Shown piece by piece: positions 54,522-62,956 of a stretch of 64,000 bases of DNA. The translations under genes and the position numbers were made by a program. This DNA is from Bradyrhizobium sp. MOS003 (GTDB lineage: Bacteria > Pseudomonadota > Alphaproteobacteria > Rhizobiales > Xanthobacteraceae): assembly GCF_003020125.1 (NCBI RefSeq), contig NZ_PYFW01000001.1, positions 1,178,001 through 1,242,000 of the forward strand. The letters run 5' to 3'. Position 1 is the first letter of the stretch. Every line of letters begins with the position of its first letter. The notes beneath the pieces were generated by a model. The model worked only from the letters and a program-made list of their open reading frames with translations, was not told the origin of the DNA and did not search any database.

Positions 54522-54697
54522 TCCTTCTTCTTCCCTCTCTCCTTGCGGGAGAGGGTGGCTCGCCGCGAAGCGGCGAGACGGGTGAGGGGGTATCTCTCCG
54601 CGCGTGCATCTCGGACGTTAGACTAGAACTCGCAGATGCAACCCCTCATCCGGCGCTTCGCGCCATCTTCTCCCGCAAGGGGAGAAGGAAGAAGAGA
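54522..54697. repeat. Intergenic inverted repeat (CTTGCGGGAGAGGG type)
   Basis: The arms near 54525-54555 (TTCCCTCTCTCCTTGCGGGA) and 54667-54697 (TCTCCCGCAAGGGGAGAAGG) are imperfect reverse complements. Inner parts are GGCTCGCCGCGAAGCGGCGAG and CCCCTCATCCGGCGCTTCGC. The element lies between convergent genes and is widespread in the lineage. Confidence 0.85.
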
Positions 54698-54701
54698 GAG
54701 A

Positions 54702-57578
54702 TCAGCTCGCCGCTTCCAGCCGCACTTCCGTCAGCAGCCGCATCGCGGCGTCCGCGTCCATCGGCTCGCCGAAGGCGAAGCCCTGCGCGTATTCGCAGCC
54801 CATCTGGTAAAGCTCGACCGCATCGGAATCGGTCTCGGCCCCCTCGGCCACCACGTCCATGCCAAGATCGTGCGCGAGCGCGATGATCGACTTCAGGATC
54901 ACGGGCCGCGTGCCGCGGTTGGTCGTGCGCACGAAGGACTGGTCGATCTTGATGGTGTCGAACGGGAAGCGCTGCAGATAGGCCAGCGACGAATGGCCGG
55001 TGCCGAAATCGTCGAGAGACAGCCCGGTGCCGAGCTCGCGGATCCGCGTGAGCATTTGCGCCGCGTGCTCAGGATTCTCCATCACCAGCGATTCCGTCAG
55101 TTCGAGCTTGAGCGTGCCGCGGGCCACCGAGGAGCGCGACAGCACGGTTCGGATGTCGTGGATCAGATCGTGGCGCAGCAACTGCCGCGACGAAACGTTG
55201 ACGGAGGCGAAGATCGGCTCGCGCGAGCGCATCGCGCGCTGCCAGATCGAAAGCTGCTTGGCGGTCTGGTCCAGCACGAACATGCCGAGGTCGACAATCA
55301 GGCCGGTCTCTTCGGCGATGGTGATGAATTCCGAGGGCGCCATGCGGCCGAGCTTCGGGTGATCCCAGCGCACCAGCGCCTCGAAGCCGGCGACCGAACG
55401 ATCCTCCAGCCGCACGATCGGCTGGTACAGGATGGTAAGCTCCTGCCGCTCGATGGCGCGGCGCAGTTCGCTCTCCAGCGTCAGGCGGTCGGTCTTTCGC
55501 GCCCGCATCGCCGGCTTGTAGACGTCGATGCGGTCGCCGCCGATGCGCTTGGAGTGATACATCGCAAGCTCGGCGTCCTTGATGATCTCGTCCGTCAGCT
55601 GCGTTTGCGGATCGGAGAGCGCAAGGCCGATCGACGCCGTGAGGAAGATCTCGCGGTCGTTGAAGGCGATTGGCGCGCGGATGGTCTTGCGGATGGTCTC
55701 GGCGAAGGCGGTGATGCGGGCCGGGTCCTGTTCCGACAAGAGGATCAGGCCGAACTGGTCGCCGGCAAGCCGGGCCAGCGTGTCCTGCGGCTTCAGGATG
55801 CGGGTGAGGCGGCGGGCCAGCGTCAGCAGGATCGAATCGCCGACCGCGATGCCGACGGAATCGTTGACCTGCTTGAAGCGGTCGAGGTCGATCACCATCA
55901 GCGTCGGCCGCAGCGTCGGCATGGTCTTGGCGAAATGCGCCACCGCACCCAGCCGGTCCATGAACAGTTTGCGGTTGGGCAGGCCGGTGAGGTTGTCATG
56001 CACGGAATCGTGCAGCAGGCGCTCTTCCGCGTTGCGCAGTTCAGTGACGTCGGTGAGCGTGCCGACGACGCGCGAGACCTCGCCGTCGGAGCCGACCACC
56101 GGGCGCGCCTTGAGCGCGAACCACATGAAATGGCCGTCCGGCGTGCGCAGGCGGAAATCTTGCACCAGGCGGCCGCGGCGCTGGTCGAGCACGCTGTCGA
56201 GCGCGGCGCGGAAACGGTCCTGGTCCAGCGGATGCAGCACTTCGAGCCATGATGCAGCCGGGCCTTCCAGCGTGCCGCGCTTCAATCCGAGCAGGGCTTC
56301 GGTCTCGGGGCTGGTGAAAACCTTGTCGGCGGAAACGTCCCAGTCCCAGATCAGGTCGCCCGAGCCGGCCAGCGCCAGGGCGCGCCGCTCGATGTCGGAG
56401 ACCACGCCGGTGGTGGCGCCGCCGCCGGCAAAGGCGTGCTGCATCACCGTGAAGCCGATCAGCATCACGATCAGCACGAGGCCGCCGAGCAGGGCAGGGC
56501 CGACGATGTCGTTGGTCACCGAACCCGCCACCGTCATGCCGGCCGCGACCACCCAGACCACCAGCAGGAACCAGGTCGGGATCAACAGCACCGCGCGGTC
56601 GAAGCCGTGGGTGGAGAGGTAGACGATCAGCGCGAAGCCGGCGAAGGCGATCAGCACCAGCGAGATGCGCGCGATGCCGGAGGCGACCGCCGGATCGAAC
56701 AGGGCCAGTGCCACCAGCGAGCCCAGGAACGCCAGCCAGCCCACCGTGATGTGCGAATAACGCACGTGCCATCGGCTGAGGTTGAGATAGGCGAACAGGA
56801 ACACCAGCAGCGTGGCCGCCAGGATCGCCTCACCCGCCGCGCGCCAGATGCGCTCGGCGTTGTTCGACATGTCGAGCACCTTGCCCCAGAAGCCGAAATC
56901 GACGCCGATATAGACCAGCACCGCCCAGGCGAGCGCGGCGGCGGCCGGGAACATGATGCTGCCCTTGACCACGAACAGGATCGTGAGCACCAACGCGAGC
57001 AAGCCGGAGATGCCGATCACAATGCCCTGGTAGAGCGTGAACGAGTTGACCTTGTCCTTGTAGGCTTCCGGCTCCCACAGATAGAGCTGCGGCAGCTTGT
57101 CGGTGCGCAGCTCCGCGACGAAGGTGATGACGGCGCCGGGGTCGAGCGTGACGCGGAACACGTCGGCGGTCGGGCTTTCCTGCCGCTCCGGCCGGTCGCC
57201 TGTGGACGGCGTGATGGTCGCGATGCGCGACAGTCCGAGGTCGGGCCACAAGAGGCCCGAGGAGACGATGCGGTAATGCGGGGCGACGATCAGGCGGTCG
57301 AGCTGGTCGTCGGTGTTGTTGGCGAGCGCGAATACCACCCAGTTCTGGCCGCCTTCGCGGGCGCGCACCTCGATGCGGCGGACGATGCCGTCGGTGCCGG
57401 GCGCGGTCGAGACCTGGATGCGGTCGGCATCGCTGCGCTGATGCTCGAGCACGCCGGTGAGGTCGATCGCCGGCGCGTCGCCGCGGACGCTGACAGCGTC
57501 GAGCGCGCGCGCGGGATACGCGGCGACGAGAATCATGAAGCCGAGCGCGATGGGCGCGAGGCACCTGATCAGACGCAA
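54702..57578 (-). CDS. Membrane PAS-GGDEF-EAL protein, probable c-di-GMP phosphodiesterase
   Basis: A 958-residue protein. A signal peptide (1-25) is followed by a periplasmic domain of about 150 residues, about seven to eight membrane segments (185-385) and a PAS domain (400-520). The GGDEF domain (530-690) reads AGDQF at 605-609, so cyclase activity is probably lost. The EAL domain (700-945) keeps E733-A734-L735, DDFGTG and EGAET, so it should hydrolyse c-di-GMP. The layout recalls 7TMR-type sensors. It lies 616 bases from an intact cyclase gene, with opposite predicted activity. Confidence 0.92.
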   Translation of the reverse strand: MRLIRCLAPIALGFMILVAAYPARALDAVSVRGDAPAIDLTGVLEHQRSDADRIQVSTAPGTDGIVRRIEVRAREGGQNWVVFALANNTDDQLDRLIVAPHYRIVSSGLLWPDLGLSRIATITPSTGDRPERQESPTADVFRVTLDPGAVITFVAELRTDKLPQLYLWEPEAYKDKVNSFTLYQGIVIGISGLLALVLTILFVVKGSIMFPAAAALAWAVLVYIGVDFGFWGKVLDMSNNAERIWRAAGEAILAATLLVFLFAYLNLSRWHVRYSHITVGWLAFLGSLVALALFDPAVASGIARISLVLIAFAGFALIVYLSTHGFDRAVLLIPTWFLLVVWVVAAGMTVAGSVTNDIVGPALLGGLVLIVMLIGFTVMQHAFAGGGATTGVVSDIERRALALAGSGDLIWDWDVSADKVFTSPETEALLGLKRGTLEGPAASWLEVLHPLDQDRFRAALDSVLDQRRGRLVQDFRLRTPDGHFMWFALKARPVVGSDGEVSRVVGTLTDVTELRNAEERLLHDSVHDNLTGLPNRKLFMDRLGAVAHFAKTMPTLRPTLMVIDLDRFKQVNDSVGIAVGDSILLTLARRLTRILKPQDTLARLAGDQFGLILLSEQDPARITAFAETIRKTIRAPIAFNDREIFLTASIGLALSDPQTQLTDEIIKDAELAMYHSKRIGGDRIDVYKPAMRARKTDRLTLESELRRAIERQELTILYQPIVRLEDRSVAGFEALVRWDHPKLGRMAPSEFITIAEETGLIVDLGMFVLDQTAKQLSIWQRAMRSREPIFASVNVSSRQLLRHDLIHDIRTVLSRSSVARGTLKLELTESLVMENPEHAAQMLTRIRELGTGLSLDDFGTGHSSLAYLQRFPFDTIKIDQSFVRTTNRGTRPVILKSIIALAHDLGMDVVAEGAETDSDAVELYQMGCEYAQGFAFGEPMDADAAMRLLTEVRLEAAS

Positions 57579-57717
57579 GGTCAGTTCTCCGCGTTCGACG
57601 CAAACTCTTCAGGTGAAGACGATTTCAGACCGAACGGGTGCATTCGGTGCGTCGCGATAGATGCCACGAAAGCGAGGAAAATCAAAGGGTTTCCGCCGCC
57701 GCCGGTGGGCCAGCGGC

Positions 57718-58716
57718 CTAGACCTCCAACACAATTTTGCCAATATGTGCGCTCGTCTCCATGCGCCGGTGGGCGTCGGCCGCCTTTTCCAGCGGGAAAC
57801 TGCTGTCCATCAGCGGTTTGACCCGGCCTTCGCGCAAAAGCGGCATCACTTTCGCTTCAATTGCGGCCACCATCGCCGCCTTGTCCGCATTCGTACGGGG
57901 GCGCAGGGTCGAGCCGGTATGGGTCAGGCGCTTGACCATCACTTTGGCGATGTTGACGGTGACCTTGGGCCCGTTGAGGGTCGCGATCTGCACGATCCGG
58001 CCGTCGACCGCGGCGGCATCATAATTGCGGTCGACATATTCGCCGGCGACCATGTCGAGGATCAGATTGACGCCCTCCTTGTTGGTCGCTTCCTTGACCA
58101 CGGCGACGAAGTCCTCGGTCTTGTAATTGATGGCCCGGTCGGCGCCCAATTTGAGGCAGGCATCGATCTTGTCCTGCGATCCCACGGTGACGAACACCTT
58201 CGCACCGAACGCCTTCGCCAGTTGGATCGCCATGGTGCCGATGCCGGAGGAGCCGCCATGGATCAGCAGCGTCTCGCCGGACCTGAGGCCACCGCGCTCG
58301 AACACATTGTGCCAGACCGTCATCAGGGTTTCCGGCAGCGCGCCGGCTTCCTTCATGGACAGCGCGGGCGGAACGCTCATCGCCTGGGCGTCCTGGGCGA
58401 TGCAGTACTGCGCATAGCCCCCGCCGGCGACGAGCGACATCACCTTGTCGCCGATCTTGTGCCGCTTGGCATTGCTGCCGACCGCCACCACTTCGCCCGC
58501 GATCTCGAGACCGGGCAGGTCGCTCGCGCCGGGCGGCGGCGGATAGGCCCCCGAACGCTGCGCCACGTCGGGCCGGTTCACGCCCGCGGCTCGCACCTTG
58601 ACCAGGATCTCGTCGGGGCCGGGCTGCGGCAGCGCGCGCTGTTCCGGGATCAGCACCTCCGGTCCGCCGGGCTTGGAGATGGCGACCACGGTCATTTGCG
58701 CGGGCAGCTTGTCCAT
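57718..58716 (-). CDS. NAD(P)H-quinone oxidoreductase (zinc-independent MDR family)
   Basis: A 332-residue medium-chain reductase of the QOR/PIG3 type. The NADPH-binding loop is HGGSSGIGTMAIQLAKAFG, and the family start is MTVVAISKPGGPEVLIPEQ. The structural zinc cysteines of classical alcohol dehydrogenases are absent. The start MDKLPAQMTVV at 58716 is preferred; an upstream frame adds 23 residues. It probably reduces quinones or enones. It is divergent from the DUF1192 gene. Confidence 0.9.
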   Translation of the reverse strand: MDKLPAQMTVVAISKPGGPEVLIPEQRALPQPGPDEILVKVRAAGVNRPDVAQRSGAYPPPPGASDLPGLEIAGEVVAVGSNAKRHKIGDKVMSLVAGGGYAQYCIAQDAQAMSVPPALSMKEAGALPETLMTVWHNVFERGGLRSGETLLIHGGSSGIGTMAIQLAKAFGAKVFVTVGSQDKIDACLKLGADRAINYKTEDFVAVVKEATNKEGVNLILDMVAGEYVDRNYDAAAVDGRIVQIATLNGPKVTVNIAKVMVKRLTHTGSTLRPRTNADKAAMVAAIEAKVMPLLREGRVKPLMDSSFPLEKAADAHRRMETSAHIGKIVLEV

Positions 58717-58832
58717 GATGTGTCCTTGGGTGAAGGTGCGGGATGAACGAGGCCTTTGATTAGCCAGCGCGGTCCGGACTGGCAACTGCCTCAGCCGTAT
58801 GGTCCGGTCCGCGGACGAGAGGAGGAACGACG

Positions 58833-59024
58833 ATGGCGACCGAAGACGACGACCGCCCGCGCAAGAAGATCAGCCATGAAATCGGACAGGATCTCTCACT
58901 CTTGTCGGTCGAAGAACTGACCGAGCGCGTCACGCTTCTGAAGTCCGAGATCGCAAGACTGGAAGAAGCCGCCACCAGGAAGCGCGCCTCGCGCGATGCG
59001 GCCAACAGCATTTTCAAGTCGTAA
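58833..59024 (+). CDS. DUF1192 protein
   Basis: A 63-residue protein of the DUF1192 family. A charged N terminus (ATEDDDRPRKK) is followed by a helix with LSVEELTERVTLLKSEIARLEE, probably a short coiled coil. A GAGGAGGAACG ribosome-binding site precedes the ATG. It is common in alphaproteobacteria, often near DUF1465. The function is unknown. Confidence 0.9.
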   Translation: MATEDDDRPRKKISHEIGQDLSLLSVEELTERVTLLKSEIARLEEAATRKRASRDAANSIFKS

Positions 59025-59040
59025 GATTTTCACAGCTCTC

Positions 59041-59188
59041 GTGTCCCGGACGCGGTGCGGCACGCAGGGACGCTCCGCAGAACCGGGACCCATGTCTTGC
59101 GCAAGACCGTTGCGTTTCTTGCGCAAGACCGTTGCGTTGCCGTCATTCCGGGGCTCGCGACGTTGTCGCGCCCCGGAATGACGGCAGA
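59041..59188. repeat. Composite intergenic repeat with 22-bp tandem repeat
   Basis: GTCCCGG/CCGGGAC arms (59043-59088) are followed by two exact copies of a 22-bp unit beginning TCTTGCGCAAGACC (59095-59116 and 59117-59138). After these comes an inverted repeat CGTCATTCCGGGGC (59141-59154) and GCCCCGGAATGACG (near 59170-59183). The last part is shared with the repeat at 60084-60230. Confidence 0.85.
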
Positions 59189-59286
59189 GAGAGAAACGCG
59201 TAATTTCACTCGGCCACTGACCGACATGGCTAACGAACCCTCAAAAAAATCGCTCGTTTACGGTCGATTAAGCTTTCGAGTTTATG

Positions 59287-59393
59287 ACTTGGAACTGTCC
59301 TCGTTTGGACACCGAGTGGCTCCTGTCCACTCTGTTTGACGCCTCCCTGTTATCAACTTTCAAAGCCGCCGGTCTTCCGGCGGCTCTTTTTTG
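59287..59393 (+). ncRNA. Candidate small RNA with three hairpins and an anti-SD-like loop
   Basis: Three consecutive perfect hairpins are seen: TGTCC-TCGTTT-GGACA (59296-59311), GAGTGG-CTCCTGT-CCACTC (59314-59332), and AGCCGCCGG-TCTT-CCGGCGGCT (59364-59385), the last followed by C and six T. The second loop carries CTCCT, and the linker CGCCTCCCTG (59340-59349) is similar; both could pair with Shine-Dalgarno sequences. A possible promoter is TTTACG (59257-59262), 18 bases, TTTATG (59281-59286). The layout recalls alphaproteobacterial trans-acting small RNAs; I cannot assign a family. Confidence 0.6.
59364..59392 (+). terminator. Strong rho-independent terminator of the candidate small RNA
   Basis: A perfect 9-bp GC-rich stem with a TCTT loop (59364-59385) is followed by CTTTTTT. 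The nearest plus-strand gene, DUF1192, ends 340 bases upstream with a repeat in between, so a separate transcript is the likely client. Confidence 0.88.
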
Positions 59394-59554
59394 CGTTTTT
59401 GCATCGCGTTGCGGTTGAATTCCCGGGGAGTGACCCGTGGAAACCATATCCGCGCTTGTCACTGGACTCGGCGTCCCGCCCGCGCAATGATTTGTTCATC
59501 ATAAGCCGGCTGCCAAAGCCGGGCAGTCAAACAGTTGCGTAAGAGGCGTTAACC

Positions 59555-60064
59555 ATGGAACGTTTGCAGGCCGACGGCGCTCTCGTTCAACTCAGCGAGC
59601 GATTCACCAATTCTGCGGCGTTCGGCGTCCTGTTCCGCGAGGGCATGGACCTCGTCGAGGAAACCGCCGCCTATCTCGACGGCGCCGGCCGCACCGAGGC
59701 CAAGGCGCTCGACCGTGCGGTCAGCCTCACCTACGCGACCGAGAGCATGCGCCTCACCACCCGCCTGATGCAGCTCGCCTCCTGGCTGCTGCTGCATCGC
59801 GCGGTGAAGGAAGGCGAGATGACGCTGGGCCAGGCCAACCGCGAGAAGACCAAGGTCAAGCTCAGCGCCGCCGATCCCGGCCCCGCCGACACCATCGAGA
59901 AGCTGCCCTCGCAGCTCCAGGATCTGATCCATCGCTCGATGAGCCTGCAGACCCGCGTGCGCCGCCTCGACACCACCATCCACACCCCGCCGGCCGAACA
60001 CATCGCGATCGGCAATCCGCTGGTGCCACACCTCAATGCGCTGAAGGCGGCGTTCGAGCGGTAG
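59555..60064 (+). CDS. DUF1465 protein
   Basis: A 169-residue, mostly helical, cytoplasmic protein of the DUF1465 family. Typical parts are QLSERFTNSAAFGVLFREGM, the TYATESMRLTTRLMQLASWL block, and the C-terminal helix QDLIHRSMSLQTRVRRLDT. In Caulobacter the family is linked to cell-cycle regulation, which is family knowledge rather than evidence here. The start codon ATGGAACGTTTG follows a weak AAGAGG site. Confidence 0.88.
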   Translation: MERLQADGALVQLSERFTNSAAFGVLFREGMDLVEETAAYLDGAGRTEAKALDRAVSLTYATESMRLTTRLMQLASWLLLHRAVKEGEMTLGQANREKTKVKLSAADPGPADTIEKLPSQLQDLIHRSMSLQTRVRRLDTTIHTPPAEHIAIGNPLVPHLNALKAAFER

Positions 60065-60083
60065 GCTCTATCGACAATCTCGG

Positions 60084-60230
60084 TCGTCATTCCGGGACGC
60101 GCCACTTGGCGCGGGCTAAGGTGCGCAATTGCGCACCTGAGAATCCAAACTCCCGATCGTGGCTATGGATTCTCAGATGCGCAATTGCGCATCCTAGCTC
60201 GCCATTCGGGCGCCCCGGAATGACGGTCAC
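60084..60230. repeat. Intergenic inverted repeat (CGTCATTCCGGG type)
   Basis: CGTCATTCCGGG near 60085 pairs with CCCCGGAATGACG ending near 60225. Inside are the paired blocks GGTGCGCAATTGCGCACC, GAGAATCCA and TGGATTCTC, and ATGCGCAATTGCGCAT. It lies between the convergent DUF1465 and L31 genes. Confidence 0.88.
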
Positions 60231-60234
60231 TAAC

Positions 60235-60264
60235 AAAAACGCCCCCGGCTTGCGGGGGCGTTTT
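60235..60264 (-). terminator. Rho-independent terminator of the L31 gene
   Basis: AAAACGCCCCCG and GCGGGGGCGTTTT form a long stem. On the minus strand it is followed by TTTTTG. It lies 25 bases past the L31 stop. Confidence 0.88.
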
Positions 60265-60289
60265 CGTCTCCAGCCTTGCGGGGGCCGGA

Positions 60290-60517
60290 TCAATCCTTTT
60301 TGAGAAAGCCCGAAAACTTCTTCTGGAAGCGGGAGACGCGGCCGCCGCGATCCAGCATCTGGGCGTTGCCGCCGGTCCAGGCCGGATGCGACTTCGGGTC
60401 GATGTCGAGGTTCAGCGTGTCGCCTTCCTTGCCCCAGGTCGAGCGGGTCAGGTACTCGGTTCCGTCGGTCATCACGACCTTAATCGTATGATAGTTCGGG
60501 TGAATCTCGGCTTTCAT
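60290..60517 (-). CDS. rpmE: 50S ribosomal protein L31
   Basis: A 75-residue ribosomal protein starting [20 protein letters not shown], with [25 protein letters not shown] in the middle. It has no CxxC pair, so it is the zinc-free form. It is part of the large subunit and monocistronic, with its own terminator. Confidence 0.97.
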   Translation of the reverse strand: MKAEIHPNYHTIKVVMTDGTEYLTRSTWGKEGDTLNLDIDPKSHPAWTGGNAQMLDRGGRVSRFQKKFSGFLKKD

Positions 60518-60713
60518 GGCAATTCCTCGGCGCCCCGGCGCCTTGTTGGGTGGCTAGCGAATGACGGATTTGGGCGGCTCTATACCGCACGAAACCCCGC
60601 AAAACAAGCCATTCCGGTCGCGAACCGGGGGTTACCCCTAAGGGACATCCCGGATTTGCCACTACCCTTGCACCGGCCTATTGGGAGCAAACGAATGCAA
60701 TGGGTTGGATCTC

Positions 60714-62564
60714 ATGAGCGCAGTGGAACGGCTTGATGACCAGTATGTCGATCAGCCCGGAATGAACGCCGCGGACACCCCCTCGATCGAGGCCGAGCTG
60801 ATCGAAGAGCCGGCCAAGGGTCGCGCCAAGCTGCGGCCGCTGCTTGCGCTGGCGCCCTATGTCAGCCGCTATCGCGGCCGGGCGGCGCTGGCCTTCGTCG
60901 CGCTCACGGTCGCGGCGCTGACCACGCTGCTGGTGCCGGTCGCGGTGCGCCGGATGATCGATTTCGGCCTGACGCCCGAGGGCATCGAGCTGATCAACAG
61001 CTACTTCTCGGTGATGCTCGCGGTGGTCGGCGTGCTCGCGGTGGCCAGCGCCGCGCGCTACTACCTCGTGATGACGATCGGAGAGCGCATCGTCGCCGAC
61101 CTCAGGCGCGACGTATTCGCTCACCTGCTCTCGCTGTCTCCTGCCTTTTTCGATTCCGCACGCAGCGGCGAATTGATCTCGCGGCTCACCGCCGACACCA
61201 CCCAGCTCAAATCGGCCGTCGGCGCCTCGGTGTCGATCGCGCTGCGCAATCTCATGATGTTTCTCGGCGCGACGGCGATGATGGTGATCACGAGCCCGAA
61301 GCTGTCGGGCTTCGTGCTGCTGGCCATTCCCTTGATCGTGCTGCCGCTGGTCGCGTTCGGGCGCTGGGTGCGGCGTCTGTCGCGCAATGCGCAGGACACG
61401 CTGGCCGAGGCGTCGGCCTATGCGGGCGAGCTGGTCGGCGCGATCCGCACCGTGCAGGCCTACACCAGCGAGTCGTTCGCCGAGAAGCGGTTCGGCGGCG
61501 AGGTCGAGCAGGCCTATGAGGCCGCGCGCACCTCGACCCAGGCGCGATCCGTGCTCACGGCCATCATCATCTTCATCGTGTTTGCAAGCGTGGTCGCGAT
61601 CCTCTGGATCGGCTCGCATGACGTGCTCACCGGCGCGATCTCGCCGGGCCGGCTCGGTCAATTCGTGCTGTATGCCGTGTTCGCCGCAGCCGGCCTCGGC
61701 CAGCTCAGCGAGGTCTGGGGCGAGGTCTCGGCGGCATCGGGCGCGGCCGAGCGCCTGTTCGAGATCCTGCATGTGCAGCCCGATATCAAGGCGCCCGCCA
61801 CGCCGCGCGCGCTGCCGGTGCCGGCACGCGGCGAGGTCGGCTTCGACCGGGTCAGCTTCGCTTATCCGGCGCGACGCGACGTCAAAGTACTCGATGCAGT
61901 CTCATTCACGGTGCGGCCTGGCGAGAAGGTCGCGATCGTCGGTCCGTCCGGCGCGGGTAAGAGCACGATCTTCCACCTGCTGCTGCGCTTCTACGACCCG
62001 CGCAGCGGGGCGATCTCGCTCGACGGCGTGCCGGTCAGATCCGCCGACCCCCGCGATTTCCGCGCGCGCATCGCGCTGGTGCCGCAGGAATCGAACGTGT
62101 TCGCCGCCAGCGCCCGCGAGAACATCCGCTTCGGCCGGCCCGATGCGACCGATGCCGAGGTCGAGCGTGCCGCCGAACTCGCGCACGCCGCCGAGTTCAT
62201 CCGCCGCCTGCCCGAAGGTTTCGACACCCCGCTCGGCGAGCGCGGCGTGACGCTGTCCGGCGGCCAGCGCCAGCGCATCGCGATCGCCCGCGCCATCCTG
62301 CGTGATGCCCCCCTGTTGCTGCTCGATGAAGCCACCTCCGCGCTCGACGCCGAAAGCGAGACGCTGGTTCAGACCGCGCTGGAAGAGCTGATGCGCCACC
62401 GCACCACGCTGGTGATCGCGCATCGCCTCGCGACAGTCTTGTCCTGCGATCGCATCCTGGTGATGGACCAGGGCAAGATCGTCGAGCAGGGCACGCATGC
62501 CGAGCTCGTGGCCGCGAACGGGCTCTATGCGCGGCTGGCGAGGTTGCAGTTCGAGGGGGCGTAA
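60714..62564 (+). CDS. ABC exporter (fused membrane and ATPase domains)
   Basis: A 616-residue half-transporter. A cytoplasmic N terminus (1-45) and six membrane segments (about 50-340) precede an ATPase domain with Walker A VGPSGAGKST, signature [14 protein letters not shown] and Walker B LLLLDEATSALDAESE. It belongs to the MsbA/BmrA-like ABCB group and acts as a homodimer. The cargo is unknown; lipids or drugs are typical. The ATG at 60714 (MSAVERLDD) is preferred to a TTG at 60681. Confidence 0.93.
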   Translation: MSAVERLDDQYVDQPGMNAADTPSIEAELIEEPAKGRAKLRPLLALAPYVSRYRGRAALAFVALTVAALTTLLVPVAVRRMIDFGLTPEGIELINSYFSVMLAVVGVLAVASAARYYLVMTIGERIVADLRRDVFAHLLSLSPAFFDSARSGELISRLTADTTQLKSAVGASVSIALRNLMMFLGATAMMVITSPKLSGFVLLAIPLIVLPLVAFGRWVRRLSRNAQDTLAEASAYAGELVGAIRTVQAYTSESFAEKRFGGEVEQAYEAARTSTQARSVLTAIIIFIVFASVVAILWIGSHDVLTGAISPGRLGQFVLYAVFAAAGLGQLSEVWGEVSAASGAAERLFEILHVQPDIKAPATPRALPVPARGEVGFDRVSFAYPARRDVKVLDAVSFTVRPGEKVAIVGPSGAGKSTIFHLLLRFYDPRSGAISLDGVPVRSADPRDFRARIALVPQESNVFAASARENIRFGRPDATDAEVERAAELAHAAEFIRRLPEGFDTPLGERGVTLSGGQRQRIAIARAILRDAPLLLLDEATSALDAESETLVQTALEELMRHRTTLVIAHRLATVLSCDRILVMDQGKIVEQGTHAELVAANGLYARLARLQFEGA

Positions 62565-62649
62565 GGTCCTTCGGGTGGTCTGCGTAAGCTATTGATTTTG
62601 CTTGTGTGGCCTACTGTGCATGGGGTTGTTTTCGCACTTTTGCCTCCCC

Positions 62650-62877
62650 TCACCGGCACTTCGGCGACAGCGCCGGCACATTCGGCCACGGCCAGTTCTT
62701 CCAGCTGCCGTCCTCGCCAACGCAGGCTGATGGGGCAGGGCCGCTTGTGGGAGCAGGCGAGCCCGTCGTGGTGGCCTGCATCGCAAAGCGCTGGTCGACA
62801 TAGGTCGTCGACAGATATCCGGCGACGATGACGCCCAGAAAGACCGAGGAACCCTGGGCCAAATCGCGCAGCTTCAT
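62650..62877 (-). CDS. Small membrane-anchored hypothetical protein
   Basis: A 75-residue protein. MKLRDLAQGSSVFLGVIVAGY includes a membrane helix near residues 10-26, followed by a Thr/Pro/Ser-rich linker and a Trp-rich end (GSWKNWPWPNVPALSPKC) with two cysteines. The ATG at 62877 has a GGAG site 7 bases upstream, better than the one at 62901. I recognise no domain. The C-terminal part is probably periplasmic. Confidence 0.65.
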   Translation of the reverse strand: MKLRDLAQGSSVFLGVIVAGYLSTTYVDQRFAMQATTTGSPAPTSGPAPSACVGEDGSWKNWPWPNVPALSPKCR

Positions 62878-62956
62878 CGATCGTCTCCATCCGCTTGTCA
62901 TCGCTGCTCTGGCATCAACGACTAGCAGACGCCCCGGGATCCCAGCGTGACGGGCC

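Larger units (their letters stand above)
59025..59554. other. Gene-free region between DUF1192 and DUF1465
   Basis: These 530 bases hold three things: an intergenic repeat (59041-59188), a candidate small RNA with a strong terminator (about 59287-59393), and about 160 bases before DUF1465 in which I see no structure. No credible protein gene is present. Confidence 0.7.

Noticed and set aside
54636..56252. 538-codon plus-strand frame antisense to the EAL protein
   Set aside because: It is a shadow of the GGDEF-EAL gene in GC-rich DNA, with no ribosome-binding site or recognisable domain.
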